A model generated the notes under the pieces. The model made no database searches. It was not told the DNA's origin and saw nothing but the letters and a program-made list of their open reading frames with translations. From contig NC_086180.1 of the NCBI RefSeq assembly GCF_023053635.1, positions 90,311,447 to 90,375,446 of the forward strand: DNA of 64,000 nt, read 5' to 3'. Every line of letters begins with the position of its first letter. The stretch's first letter is position 1. Both the position numbers and the translations under genes were made by a program. Positions 56,201 through 63,545 of this stretch are shown here, in pieces. Source of the DNA: Elgaria multicarinata webbii (Eukaryota; Chordata; Lepidosauria; Squamata; Anguidae).

Positions 56201-59200
56201 ATCATAGAATAGTAGAGTTGGAAGGGGCCTATAAGGCCATCGAGTCCAACCCCCTGCTCAATGCAGGAATCCACCCTAAAGCATGCCTGACAGATGGTTG
56301 TCCAGCCGCCTCTTGAACGCCTCTAGTGTGGGAGAGCCCACAACCTCTCTAGGTAACTGGTTCCATTGTCGTACTGCTCTAACAGTCAGGAAATTTTTTC
56401 CTGATGTCCAGCCGGAATCTGGCTTCCTGTAACTTGAACCCGTTATTCTGTGTCCTGCACTCTGGGATGATCAAGAAATGATCCTGGCCCTCCTCTGTGT
56501 AAAATTTAACCATGAACTCAAAAACTATACGACTTTCGAAAGAATACTCAAGAGCAAAAAAGTTGCATTTTTTAATGAGAAAATGTATAATAACATGGGG
56601 TTTACACCAACGCTTAGGGAATTATGAGTGATATCTGGTTATATGTCCTCTTTCTCAGGATTGTATGATTATACCAGATCAAGCAGCCTTGTCTGGCTAC
56701 CACGCTTTTATAGGGTCTGATTTCACAGCTGCATTTGCAAGGCAGGGAAAAGTTAAACCCTTTGAAATCATGAAAAAGAATAATGAATTCCAAGAAATTC
56801 TCAGCCAGCTAGTTGAGTCATTAACTTTAACTGAAGAAAAGATAGCTCGGTTGGAGAAATTTGTCTGTGCCATGTATGACCACCCTAGATACTCTTTTCT
56901 GAGTGAAGAAAGATGCAGTCTATGAAGAAAACGACACCTAAGATCCAGTCTAAGGCATTCTCCAAAGTTAAAGGGATTGGCCCAACAATGCTGCCTCCAT
57001 CTAAACCTGCTTTGATCCAAAAGATTAAAAGAAGCAATTCAGTGTCATGGCTGTGGAAACAAGCAGATTGTAGAAAACCTGACAATGGTCTTGATCCTAC
57101 TGAACACGGCTGGTACTTGGAAAATGGCAGGTACCACATAAAATGGTACAATGGTCCAACGCTCCCCGAAAATCTTGTAATGGCCACAGAAGAGGACAGT
57201 GAAAAAGAAGACGAGGAAAGTGATTTTGACAGTGATGATAGCAGTTCCAATAAAACTGAAGAGAACATCCGATGAAATTTATTTGTTAACCCTTCTCACG
57301 GAACATAGTTTTTATTTTGTAAATTGTAAATTTTGGCTGAAGATTTTAAAAACATTTGTTAAAAACAATTCAACCTAATTAATTGTCTTTTTAAATATTT
57401 CATCATACTTGTCCTGTTTGAAATGTTGTAAAGAACATTTGAACATGTTCAAAATTATCTGTGCATCAGATCGAGAGATATTTAGGGTGGATACTTTTGA
57501 AATGAAAGCCCTGAATGATAAACTGTAAAACCATACAATCCTGAGAAAGTGGACCTATAATGAGATATCACTCATAATTCCCTAACCATTGGGGTAAACC
57601 TCATGTTGTTACACATTTTCTTAAAAATGCAAATTTTTTTGTTCTTGAGTATTCTTTCGGAAGTCGTATAGTTTTTGAGTAAATCATGGTTAAACATCAC
57701 ACATAACCAATGTGAACACTGATTTGATATATTGAAATGAAATTATCTCAAAAACTAATGGAGTTAAAAAAATGTGTTTACAAAAGATATTTGTAATTAA
57801 ATTTGAAATATTTCAGAAAAATATTCATCTCTGTAGCATAAAACAGGTGAGAAGTTACGCATATTTAGAAGTGGCAACTACATAATAGTGTGGCAGCCAT
57901 ATTGATGATGTCATCACGCAGCCCCCTCACCACTGGAGTTTTGTAAGACTCACTTTTCTGAGATACTTATGTCATATATAAACAAAAACAATTCACTAAG
58001 CTTTTTCACTGACTGAGGTAAATAAATCCTGGTCTGGCTCTGGGACTATTAGGTATACGTGGGAGGAGACGGTTCTCTGGGCTTGAGGATTCTATCAGAA
58101 TGGGACTTGAGTGTCAATCGCTGCAACAGAACTTTCCAGACAAGCCTGAATGCTTAGTTTCAATTTGCCTTACACCAAAGTGGTCTTACCTTTTTCTCTC
58201 TGCGGTCCCCTTTGGCTCAGGCCTTTCCCCCCCCCTGGTTTATTGTCGTTATCCTACTTGTGTGTGAGTATTGTTTGTGGTCTAATGGTTTTCCCTCGCT
58301 TTCTGCTTCATTTATAAAGAAAAAGAAAAAGTTGGCTTTGCCTCTCTGACTGTGTTTTCCTGCCTTTTTCTGGCGCTTCTGTAGCTTCTCCCCTCTGGCC
58401 TCTAAACCTTCCCACTGCTGGCCCTTGCCGACACCGAACGCCATGGAGAAGGCCAAATTTAAGTTGGAAGTTTCCTGCAAAGATGTCAAATGCTCCTCCA
58501 GACACAGCTCCCGCAAGCCTGTACAGAGGCCCTTGCGAAGGAAAATCCTGCGCTTTTAGTCGCCTCAGCAGCAGCCGACATTATGTCCACTCCCACAGCT
58601 GCGGCTTCGTCTTGTACCCCCTCCTCTTCCCAGCAACCTGAGAGCCGTACGTAGGGCCGTTTCACACTGCGCCTCAGTGCATTCACTTCCGAAGGGCTTA
58701 GGGCTCACTCTGGCATCTCTGTCACTGCAGACTCACCCAGTTTCCACCTTCAAGGCTCCTCTGTAGTCGGGCCTGGAAGGGGGGGGGATCTCCTCAGCTT
58801 CTTGTTGTGCCTGCAGGCTCATTAGAGGGGGGAAAGGATTTTAAGGAGGAGGAAGGCAGAGATTTTTTTCTGCTCATTTCTCATGTGACAAGTTTTGGGG
58901 GCTTTGGGCCTATGCAAGAACAAGTAAATAAACTGCCATCCACCTTCAGCTGCTTTGCCTAATATGTCCTCCAATTTGGGTACCCTGGTAGTTAAATGAA
59001 ACCTTTGAAAGGAAATCGGAGTCTGCTCATGAGGCCGCCGCTCTTTCCACTTTGACCCTCGTCTTCGCGAGGGCTTCACTTTTGCGGCTGGAAGACCGGC
59101 TCGACTGAGAAAAACCCTTTTGAAAATTTCCAGGGCCATTGCCTTTATTGGCAATGCAGTTTTCTTCTCGTGTTCTAGCAGCTTCTGTCTTTGCCAGACA

Positions 59201-62200
59201 GATGATATGTCTGTTCCACTGGGACTCTGACCCCACATCATGTTCCAGCTTAGCTACAGAACCTTTCATGGGCAGGAAGCTTTTTGGAGATGAGGCTCTC
59301 TGTGATGTCCTGTTGGAATCCAACGATAAAAAAAGGCTATGCCCTCTTCAGGAAGAAGGAAGACAGGCATTCCTATGTACGATTCATTCATCCTTACCAG
59401 CTGAACCAGTCCTTTCATTTTTAAAGAAATTTCTCCAAAAGAAGAGATTTTCAGTCCTCAAGGTCAACAAGAAGTCAACAACTGTATCCAGCCAGAGGGG
59501 CTCCTCGATTCATTCAAGGGGATCCAGATACCAATTCTGACGCCATTCCCCCCCCCCCCCAGTGGGTGGTTGTCTTTCAGGCAATTCAGACAGTGGGCTG
59601 AATTGCTGGATCTTGGAGACCATCCGTCATGGTCTTCACTTGGAGCTGATCTCCTGACCTCCAAACATGTTCCTTCCTTTCCCCTTGCCATCCGACCCTG
59701 TCAAGAAGCTGTAAACTGCTGAAATCTCAAGGATACAGCATCTCCTTGAGATTTCAGCAATGGAACCAGTGCCTCAAGGCAAATATGGATAGGGAGTCTA
59801 CTTGTGCTTCTTCACCGTCCCCAAGAAAGACGGTTCAGTGAGGGCAGTGTTGGACTTGAAACACCTCAACCATTTCATTCGCTACCGGAAATTTTGGATG
59901 GAGACTCTGGCATCCATCAAGGAAGCCATACATCATGAAGACTTGTCTTCAGTAGACTTCACTGAGGCTTACCTGCATGTGATGATTCATCCAGCTCACA
60001 GGCGCTTCCTTTGCTTTGCCTTTGGGGGGCTCCATTTTCAGTACAGAGCATTGCTTTTTGACCTTTCTTCTGCTCCAAGAATTTTTACCAAGATCATGGT
60101 AGCCTTCAAGGAATCTTCATCCATCCCTACCTCACTGATCTCCTGCTTCACTCCATATTCAAGATTCAGGCCATGGAGGACTTGCAGATATCCTCAAAGG
60201 CTTAGACTTCTTGGTCAACATCCACAAGAGCCACCTCTCTCCATCCCACCAGATAAGCCACCTGGAAGCCTTTTTCAACACGGAGTCAGGTTTCCTAGCT
60301 CTGTCTCCAGAGAGAGTTCTCCAGGTCCAGGACATGATGCAAGAAGCTCTGCAAAAGTCATCTATACCACTGATGTTTCTGGTAGGTCTGTTAGGTCAAA
60401 TGTGCTTATCCAAGGAAGTCAAAACTCACTCCAGTGATGGCTCCGATGCTCATCACTCCATTGGGGAGTTCTATTCAGAAATGGAATCTAACCACCGTGA
60501 CCAGATTCTTCTCCTGTTTTCCAGCTCAGAGGGCAGAAGTAGTAGATGCTCTAACCTCCTCCTGACCCCCATGGGCGCTGTATGCCTCTCCTCCACTGCC
60601 TCTCCTCCACTGCCTCTCCTATCCAGAGTCCTCAGGAAGATCAAGGAGGAAAAGGCAAACATCATTCTGGTGTCTCCCCTGTGGACTGGAAGACAACATG
60701 GCAACATCTCGCCCATGGCCTCTTCCGTCGAGAACAGATCTGCTTTCTCAGGGTCATCTCTACCATCTAGATCCAGCCTGGGTAAATCTTCTTCACAGAG
60801 CTCAGTTTAAGTCTCCTCCTGTATAACACAGATTCCCATCCTAGGATGTTCACATGGTGTTATCTGCTCTCCAACATCCTCCATTTGAGCCTCTAAAATC
60901 AGCTTCCTTAATATTCTTATCACTCAAAGAGCTTTTCTTAGTCGCCATTATCTCTGCACATAGGATGTCAGAGATTAATGCGCTTTCTGTGTCCAAGACC
61001 TTTGTGTTTTCCTTAAAGTCTGTGTTGTCCCATGTACTAACCTTTCATTCCACCCTAAGGTTGTGTCTCAATTCCATTGTCCTCAAGAATCGGTCCTTTC
61101 ATCCTCCGTCCTCCTATTCACCCATCAGAGAAAGCCTGGCATTCTTTAGATGTGCACAGGGCGTTAAAGGTGTGCATTTCTAGGACCAAGCCTTTTAGAC
61201 AAACTGACTCACTTTTTGTTTCCTCCTGTCCCTCCTCTCAGCTTGCATTATGCTGGCCTTCTGCTGCTTGAAGCTTACTTTCCTGATGAAGATTATGGCC
61301 CACGCTACTAGAGCTGTCGCTACTTCAGCATTGTCTCTGAATGGAACTTTGCAGAGTGGCTACTTGGTTCACTTCTAATACCTTTACTAGGCATTATAAG
61401 GTGGATCCGTATGCTTCTGCTGAGGCATCGTTTGGATGGCATGTGCTGCAGCACGTCCTTCCTCAGCATTAGGTAAGCCCTAAGCGTATTGCCCATTCTA
61501 CATGGGTCAGCTTTTATATGTCCCATACTGACGGAATCCTCAAGCACGGAGAAAAGACCATTTGGTCTCTTACCTTAGTCAAAGGTCTTTCTCTGTGCTT
61601 GATTGGATACTGTCAGGGCCATTCCCTACTTTTTGAATGGCTGAGTGTGTGTTTTTACCTGGGATGCTCTCTTCAATTATTCCCAGGAAATTTTTCTTCG
61701 GGATTTTTTTTTTTTTTTTGCTGTAGGTTGTGTAACTAGATATTGTTTAATCTCTAACACACACGTTATTTACGCAGAGAGTTCTTTTTTTTATCCGTTT
61801 TTTATTATTTCATAAACATAAATAGCCTAAAAGCATTACATATAAAAATAGAAAAAGAAAGAAAGAAAAAGAAAACACACATCAAGGTTAAGGTATGTTT
61901 TCGGCTCTCTACACATCAGAAATGTGTATTATATTCTCTTCTTGTTTAATACATTTAGCATAATAATCACATTCTTTTCTTTCTTCTAAGTTAACTAAAT
62001 CTCATACATTGAACCATTTTTCTCTTTCTCTTGCAGAAGAGAGTTCTTGTTCTGTATTTTTTTCTATTGCTGCTCTGGGTTTACTTTGGCTTGTCATAGT
62101 AGAAACTGAGCGTTCAGACTTGACAAGGTCTCTGGAAAGTTCTGTTGCAGCGATTTGTTGTAGACCACAAGGTGGCGGTCAAGTCCCATACTGACAGAAT

Positions 62201-62915
62201 CCAATCAAACACAGAGAAATACCTTTTACAAAGGTAACAGATTGAATGGTCTGTTCTTCAGGAAGACTGCCCCCGAGCTGATAAGGATTTTTATTGTTCA
62301 TTTAATACAAAGTTGGGGAAAGGCCATGATCTAGAGAAGCCTTTGTATGGAAAGAGGAGCAGAAGTTGCCAGTTTTGCTTTCTGGCAGGAGTTCCTTGCA
62401 TCTAAACCTTCATGGCAGCCTTTGTCTGGAGTATGAATCTTACTTTTGATCCTATCATATCAATCCGCTTCCTATATTTTACCTTCAGGCTAGAGAAAAA
62501 GAAGAGAGACTTTTAAGGAGACGTCTTAATAGAGAAAAACTTGAAGAAAAGCGGAAACAGAAAGCTGCAGAAAAAACAAAAACATTGAAAACTGCAAATC
62601 AAGGTGATGAGTTTTACTTTAAATGATCATTTACTGTGCTGTTTTCTGTCTGATTTAATTACCTTTTTTCTTTTTATTTTCTTTTTTGCAATTAAACAAT
62701 CTGTTTCGATTTGCAACCAAAAGAATAATATAAAAAGAGTGTAGCTTGAGACTTTACTATGTCATTTTAGGTAAAAGTATTCAAAATGCGGAAGAGTCTT
62801 CGGGAAGAGGCATTGAACTGAAAGCCAGTGGTGCCAGCATTAAGGATGTGCTTAAAGAACAAAGGTTTTTGGAGAAGAAGGTAGCCCTAAGCAGGAAAAG
62901 GAAGAGGGAGTCAAG
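40418..62915 (+). CDS. BOD1L1: BOD1L1, 5' part (exons 1-8 of a longer gene)
   Basis: Biorientation of chromosomes in cell division 1 like 1, a large nuclear protein. In known vertebrates it protects stalled replication forks and works with SETD1A-type H3K4 methyltransferase. Its N-terminus is related to yeast Shg1, a COMPASS subunit, and to BOD1. Eight exons, all with GT-AG introns and compatible phases, encode 589 residues here: a Ser/Ala/Pro-rich leader (1-56), the Shg1 domain (57 to about 165: EPELVSLILNRLKSQG, QNLRQRVDNFV, NQLRNNIRQQVL, PQVEKAVHEFL), a long polar Lys/Glu/Ser-rich region, the DSDVDILSDITVSSVHTSD acidic block, the HAYVHKPYLYSKYYSDSDDE motif and a highly charged REKEERLLRR..NREKLEEK helix. 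The family protein is around 3000 residues, so most of it, including the giant exon, lies beyond the window. No lesions are seen in any exon. Confidence 0.96.
40682..41984 (+). other. BOD1L1 intron 1, first part
   Basis: CpG-rich until about 40930, then ordinary AT-rich intron with no supported repeat. Confidence 0.6.
41985..42100. repeat. Palindromic MITE (CTTCCCCAACTTGG type)
   Basis: ACTAGCCTTCCCCAACTTGG pairs with CAGATTGGGGAAGGCTGCG at the right. Between them GATGCTGGGAATTGTAGTCC, a phrase typical of a common amniote hAT-like MITE. Confidence 0.7.
42185..42800 (+). mobile_element. Old L2-like LINE 3' end
   Basis: Broken frames read RDPILSLLKQLHWLPMS, then ..LTFDALDSLGPKC, matching the L2 HWLPI...LTFKAL.GL.P segment with frameshifts. 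It is followed by an AT-rich 3' region with (ATT)n (42667-42692) and GGGATATAAATTATGTGAAT. Much more decayed than the other L2 copies. Confidence 0.6.
43200..43450 (+). repeat. Imperfect GTTGGTTATTT repeats
   Basis: ACTGTTGGTTATTTGGCC (43278), GTGTTGGCTATTTGAACC (43326), CACCGTTGGTTATTTCCTC (43371) and CACCGTTCGTTATTTCGTC (43394) repeat with irregular spacing, alternating with TGTGTGGTG-like spacers. Possibly the inner part of an old MITE related to 49540-49760 and 63350-63545. Confidence 0.55.
43690..43812 (+). mobile_element. tRNA-derived SINE, diverged
   Basis: GGAGGCTGTAGCTGCGTAGT, ACATGCTTTGCACATGGG and GATGAACCAATGGTCTGACT CAG correspond to the head and tail of the 33125 SINE, with the middle lost. 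Confidence 0.65.
44236..44287 (+). repeat. (ATT)n microsatellite
   Basis: About 17 ATT triplets, 65 bases upstream of BOD1L1 exon 2 and close to its polypyrimidine tract. Confidence 0.95.
44353..44477 (+). CDS. BOD1L1: BOD1L1 exon 2
   Basis: Acceptor CCCTTTTAG and donor GTAAGT. Encodes PAYQNLRQRVDNFVSNHLAT, HTWSPHLNKNQLRNNIRQQ and ends two bases into a lysine codon (phase 2). Central part of the Shg1 domain, nearly identical to what I know of the mammalian sequence. Confidence 0.96.
46025..46102 (-). mobile_element. Short SINE/LINE tail (reverse)
   Basis: GATTTATTACATTTCTATACTGCC, then AGCTGAAGCTCTCTGGGTGG, the inverted version of the tail at 17143. Confidence 0.7.
46365..46500 (+). mobile_element. 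tRNA-derived SINE, second type
   Basis: GGGTAGTGTAGTGGCTAAGG has an A-box-like TAGTGGCTAAGG, followed by a degenerate B-box region (GAGTCCCCATTTCAGA). This differs from the GCAGAG-headed SINE and resembles the squamate TGTAGTGG-headed SINEs. 3' end lost. Confidence 0.6.
46687..46877 (+). CDS. BOD1L1: BOD1L1 exon 3
   Basis: Acceptor TTGTTTCAG, donor GTATTT. Encodes SGMLESGIDRIISQVVDPKI, NHIFRPQVEKAVHEFLATL and NHKEEASLSTAPPEEKSD, ending the Shg1 domain and entering the disordered region; phase 1 at its end. Confidence 0.96.
47690..48185 (-). mobile_element. Retroelement 3' fragments (reverse), including a CR1 piece
   Basis: 47690-47925 is A-rich inverted LINE 3' sequence (GGCCGCC-less, AAAATAATTTTAAAATAAGC). 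48040-48180 reads GAACATAAGAAGTCTTATGT, CACAGTAGCCAACCAATTGC and TGATGTTCCCCATTAACTGG, a CR1 3' piece. Ends are approximate. Confidence 0.55.
48852..49466 (+). CDS. BOD1L1: BOD1L1 exon 4
   Basis: Acceptor CCTTGAAG, donor GGTATAAA (weak, but phase and the next exon fit). Encodes GVSAINPSTSVVNDAMSILE, TITSLNQEASAARASTEATN, then a low-complexity Lys/Glu/Ser stretch (GERRKEKKEKSDKKLDLLKK) and ..HKANENTKE. Enters phase 1. The frame happens to stay open into the intron to 49522, which is read-through of intron sequence, not coding. Confidence 0.92.
49490..49765. repeat. Candidate MITE right after exon 4
   Basis: CATGGGTAATCGAGAGGGG.. with GTTGTCGTGTCATGCAAACA, TATGTGTTGTTTAACCCTCA, CATAACCCATGCTCGCATGA and GTGGGTTAACCCATAGTTAG. 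Related wording at 63350-63545 (GGTTGTCGTTATGTGTGAAC) suggests a dispersed family. No termini resolved. Confidence 0.45.
50420..50563 (+). CDS. BOD1L1: BOD1L1 exon 5
   Basis: Acceptor CTGAACTAG, donor GGTAAG. Encodes (A)LEDSDVDILSDITVSSVHT, SDLSSFEEESEEELALSDST and EEGEIVSD, the acidic block conserved in BOD1L1; phase 1 on both sides, so it could be skipped without breaking frame. Confidence 0.96.
50690..51260 (-). mobile_element. Retroelement 3' region (reverse)
   Basis: TTTATTTATTTAAAACATTTC, GGCCGCCTTTCATGGCAGAG, a long A-rich stretch with AACAATAAAACC, then TGGGCCACTGATGGAAGT and GGAGTCCAGTAGGAAAAACA. Probably an old LINE/SINE 3' end; not assigned to a clade. Confidence 0.5.
51261..52892 (+). 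other. BOD1L1 intron 5, remainder
   Basis: A run of about 17 G (51537-51550) and an AG-rich patch at 51630; no gene, RNA or clear repeat end. Confidence 0.5.
52893..53062 (+). CDS. BOD1L1: BOD1L1 exon 6
   Basis: Acceptor CTATTTCTCTAG, donor GTAAGT. Encodes (D)EEEEHSQIKTRPEAGGAND, KKTKPGRHAYVHKPYLYSKY and YSDSDDERTVEQRRQSV. Ends exactly on a codon boundary (phase 0), which matters for the transposon frame at 56659. Confidence 0.96.
53063..54022 (+). other. BOD1L1 intron 6, first part
   Basis: Ordinary AT-rich intron; no supported repeat or gene. Confidence 0.5.
54025..54913 (+). mobile_element. Tc1-type DNA transposon, internally deleted
   Basis: Terminal inverted repeats of about 50 bp: TAGTGGTGGCCAAAATTGTG..GACACTTTTTGAAATTTTCATG at the left and CAAAACATGAACACTTC..AAAAAGTGTCCACAATTTTGG..CCACCACTG at the right, flanked by TA on each side (54023-54024 and 54914-54915). 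Near 54726 the plus strand reads MASKERVDWTPRKRSRTVVL RESG, the start of a Tc1-type transposase with its DNA-binding helix-turn-helix region; the rest of the enzyme is missing. A complete SPIN copy sits inside at 54228-54530. Confidence 0.88.
54228..54530 (+). mobile_element. SPIN hAT MITE inserted in the Tc1 element
   Basis: CAGTGGTTCTCAACCTTCCT to CACAGGTTGAGAACCGCTG with a perfect 8-bp duplication GTCTAAAA (54220-54227, 54531-54538). The ends match the copy at 37750, but the centre (about 54315-54420) is different sequence, followed by the palindrome CCTAAGACCATCGG..CCGATGGTCTTAGG. So this is another SPIN deletion derivative, closer to the remnant at 20706. Confidence 0.95.
54922..54958 (+). 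repeat. Poly-T tract
   Basis: CCTTTTTTTTTTTCTTTTTTTTT just outside the Tc1 right end. Confidence 0.9.
54959..55790 (+). other. BOD1L1 intron 6, between transposons
   Basis: A weak inverted pair AACAAACCACGGACACTCCC / TGTGGTTTGTTTCCC at 55093-55130 and A-rich sequence near 55250. A SINE/LINE-like tail (AGTAGAAAGCCAGTATATAA ATTT..AAATAAATA) ends near 55640. Confidence 0.5.
55962..56039 (-). mobile_element. CR1 3' tail inserted in the left inverted repeat
   Basis: AATCATAGAATAGCAGAGTT, GGAAGGGGCCTACAAGGCC and CAATGCAGGAATCCACCCT: the inverted last 75 bases of CR1. The matching right arm lacks it. Confidence 0.88.
56197..56507 (-). mobile_element. CR1 3' end inserted in the left inverted repeat
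   Basis: Inverted CR1 3' 310 bases (TAGAATCATAGAATAGTAGA, TGACAGATGGTTGTCCAGCC, CCGGAATCTGGCTTCCTGTA, ACTCTGGGATGATCAAG). Absent from the right arm, where the surrounding text is continuous, so it postdates the transposon. Confidence 0.9.
56659..56925 (+). CDS. Unrecognised transposon-associated protein, C-terminal part 1
   Basis: An open frame of 88 codons from the bases right after TCCTCTTTCTCAG: DCMIIPDQAALSGYHAFIGS, DFTAAFARQGKVKPFEIMKK and LEKFVCAMYDHPRYSF. I recognise the layout (IPDQAA..G.HA.TG.D.TSAF...GK..PF.LM.K, then FVCA.Y) from long uncharacterised proteins linked to mobile elements in many animals, but cannot name the family or its activity. The first 14 bases lie within the inverted repeat. 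The frame passes out of register at about 56910 and homology continues in the overlapping frame below, so there is at least one frameshift. The first ATG at 56665 is probably not a true start. Confidence 0.6.
   Translation, partial: DCMIIPDQAALSGYHAFIGSDFTAAFARQGKVKPFEIMKKNNEFQEILSQLVESLTLTEEKIARLEKFVCAMYDHPRYSFLSEERCSL
56913..57275 (+). CDS. Unrecognised transposon-associated protein, C-terminal part 2
   Basis: 120 codons in another frame, overlapping the previous one. Contains KGIGPTMLPPSKPALIQKIK, RSNSVSWLWKQADC, a D..EHGWYLENGRYHIKWYNG block and a long acidic tail (EEDSEKEDEESDFDSDDSSS). The LPP....L.QKI.R.NY....W and GW.L.DG.Y.IKW..G blocks are the terminal landmarks of the same protein family. 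It ends at a natural stop, 258 bases before the right inverted repeat. The acidic tail would suit a nuclear or chromatin-bound protein, which is a guess. Confidence 0.6.
   Translation: MQSMKKTTPKIQSKAFSKVKGIGPTMLPPSKPALIQKIKRSNSVSWLWKQADCRKPDNGLDPTEHGWYLENGRYHIKWYNGPTLPENLVMATEEDSEKEDEESDFDSDDSSSNKTEENIR
58066..62260 (+). mobile_element. DIRS-type tyrosine-recombinase retrotransposon fossil
   Basis: A DIRS-like element. Its ends are inverted repeats: GATTCTATCAGAATGGGACT, AATCGCTGCAACAGAACTTT at about 58090-58140 against the mirrored AAGTTCTGTTGCAGCGATTT and CAAGTCCCATACTGACAGAA at about 62135-62200. A further piece of the end (GAATCCTCAAGCACGGAG..TCTTTCTCTGTGCTTGATTG) lies at about 61535-61612, as the internal complementary region of this family requires. 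Parts in order: a gag-like region (58.4-59.5 kb), reverse transcriptase and RNase H (about 59.8-60.7 kb; VPKKDGSVRAVLDLKHLN) and a tyrosine recombinase (about 60.85-61.45 kb; SLDVHRALKV). It is broken in roughly ten or more places, so it is an old, inactive copy. Its length of about 4.2 kb fits the family with little loss. Outer limits are approximate. Confidence 0.82.
61787..62037 (-). mobile_element. Retroposed insertion in the DIRS element (L1-like 3' end)
   Basis: A 251-bp block beginning with poly-T and ending ..CTCTTGCAG A is bounded by an 11-bp perfect direct repeat AGAGAGTTCTT (61776-61786 and 62038-62048). A poly-A tail in reverse plus a target duplication of this size is the mark of L1-driven retroposition. 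The body has A/G-rich tracts (GAAAGAAAGAAAAAGAAAAC) but no recognised coding part. Confidence 0.8.
62489..62603 (+). CDS. BOD1L1: BOD1L1 exon 7
   Basis: Acceptor TTTTACCTTCAG, donor GTGATG. Encodes AREKEERLLRRRLNREKLEE, KRKQKAAEKTKTLKTANQ, a charged coiled helix continuing directly from ..QRRQSV of exon 6 after a 9.4-kb transposon-filled intron. Ends in phase 1. Confidence 0.96.
62771..62915 (+). CDS. BOD1L1: BOD1L1 exon 8
   Basis: Acceptor GTCATTTTAG, donor GTAATA. Encodes GKSIQNAEESSGRGIELKAS, GASIKDVLKEQRFLEKKVAL and SRKRKRES(R), ending in phase 2. The basic RKRKR run could serve as a nuclear localisation signal. Last exon visible in the window. Confidence 0.94.
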
Positions 62916-63349
62916 GTAATAATTTATTTTCTCGTACAAGGATTTAGATTTGCATTAATGTTTGTGTATTACAAAGCTTGTTTGCTCTTTGAAGGGGAGA
63001 ATAGACATGATTTAAAACAATTGAACTGAAATCCAGAAGAAAAATTAGTTCTCTTTAAAATAGTGTCTTTAAAATCAGCAGGATGTAAACTTTTTACATT
63101 GGGGCTGCAACATGAATCTAATTGATTGAAGTTCGTGGCTCAATTTAATTCAAGCCCATCTTTTGAAGTTTTGGATTTTTCTTGTCTCCAAGTTGCAGTT
63201 CTCCTACAGCTTCTGAAATTGGTTGCACACCCCTCCTGGAAGAATGCTTGGAGAAGGGAGCGGAGAATATTTAAGATCTTTGTGGTGCTTCTGCAGTGCT
63301 GCAAGAGGCTCAATGGTGGCAGAATTTTAAAAAATTGTGGTGGAAAAAA
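62916..63349 (+). other. BOD1L1 intron 8, start
   Basis: AT-rich intron; the 77-codon frame at 63126 has no family signature. Confidence 0.5.
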
Positions 63350-63545
63350 ACGGGCCTGATTCTTACATAATGACGCTCCATGGTTTAATTAAACATGGTT
63401 TGTTGAATTGTGGGCTGTCATTATATGCGAACCCAGAACTATGGGTAACTAATTCATGAAGAGAACCCATGGTTTCTTGTTGTGTTGTGAACTATGATGG
63501 GTTGTCGTTATGTGTGAACCCAGAATTGTAGGTTGTTCATATGTT
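63350..63545 (+). repeat. Candidate dispersed repeat with GTTGTCGTTATGTGTGAACCC
   Basis: GGGCTGTCATTATATGCGAA and GGGTTGTCGTTATGTGTGAA are two diverged units about 76 bases apart, each followed by CCCAGAA.T.TGGGT. Similar wording lies after exon 4 (49550-49640). Confidence 0.5.

Larger units (their letters stand above)
55793..58048 (+). mobile_element. DNA transposon with about 500-bp terminal inverted repeats and an ORF
   Basis: TAGTCCCAGAGCCAGACCAG at 55793 is mirrored by CTGGTCTGGCTCTGGGACTA ending at 58048. The pairing continues almost without break inward: CATATGACATAAGTATCTCA, AAAAGTGAGTCTTACAAAA, TCAATATGGCTGCCA, TAACTTCTCACCTGTTTTAT, AAACTATACGACTTTC, GGGAATTATGAGTGATATC. The left arm spans 55793 to about 56672 with two CR1 tails inserted in it, the right arm about 57533-58048 (516 bp). 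The candidate target duplication is TTA (55790-55792, 58049-58051). The space between the arms is filled by the coding frames described next. I cannot place it in a named superfamily. No capsid, polymerase or integrase sequence is seen. Confidence 0.88.

Noticed and set aside
55793-58048. Long-TIR element as a Polinton
   Set aside because: Only 2.26 kb; target duplication looks like 3 bp and no polymerase, integrase or capsid sequence is visible.
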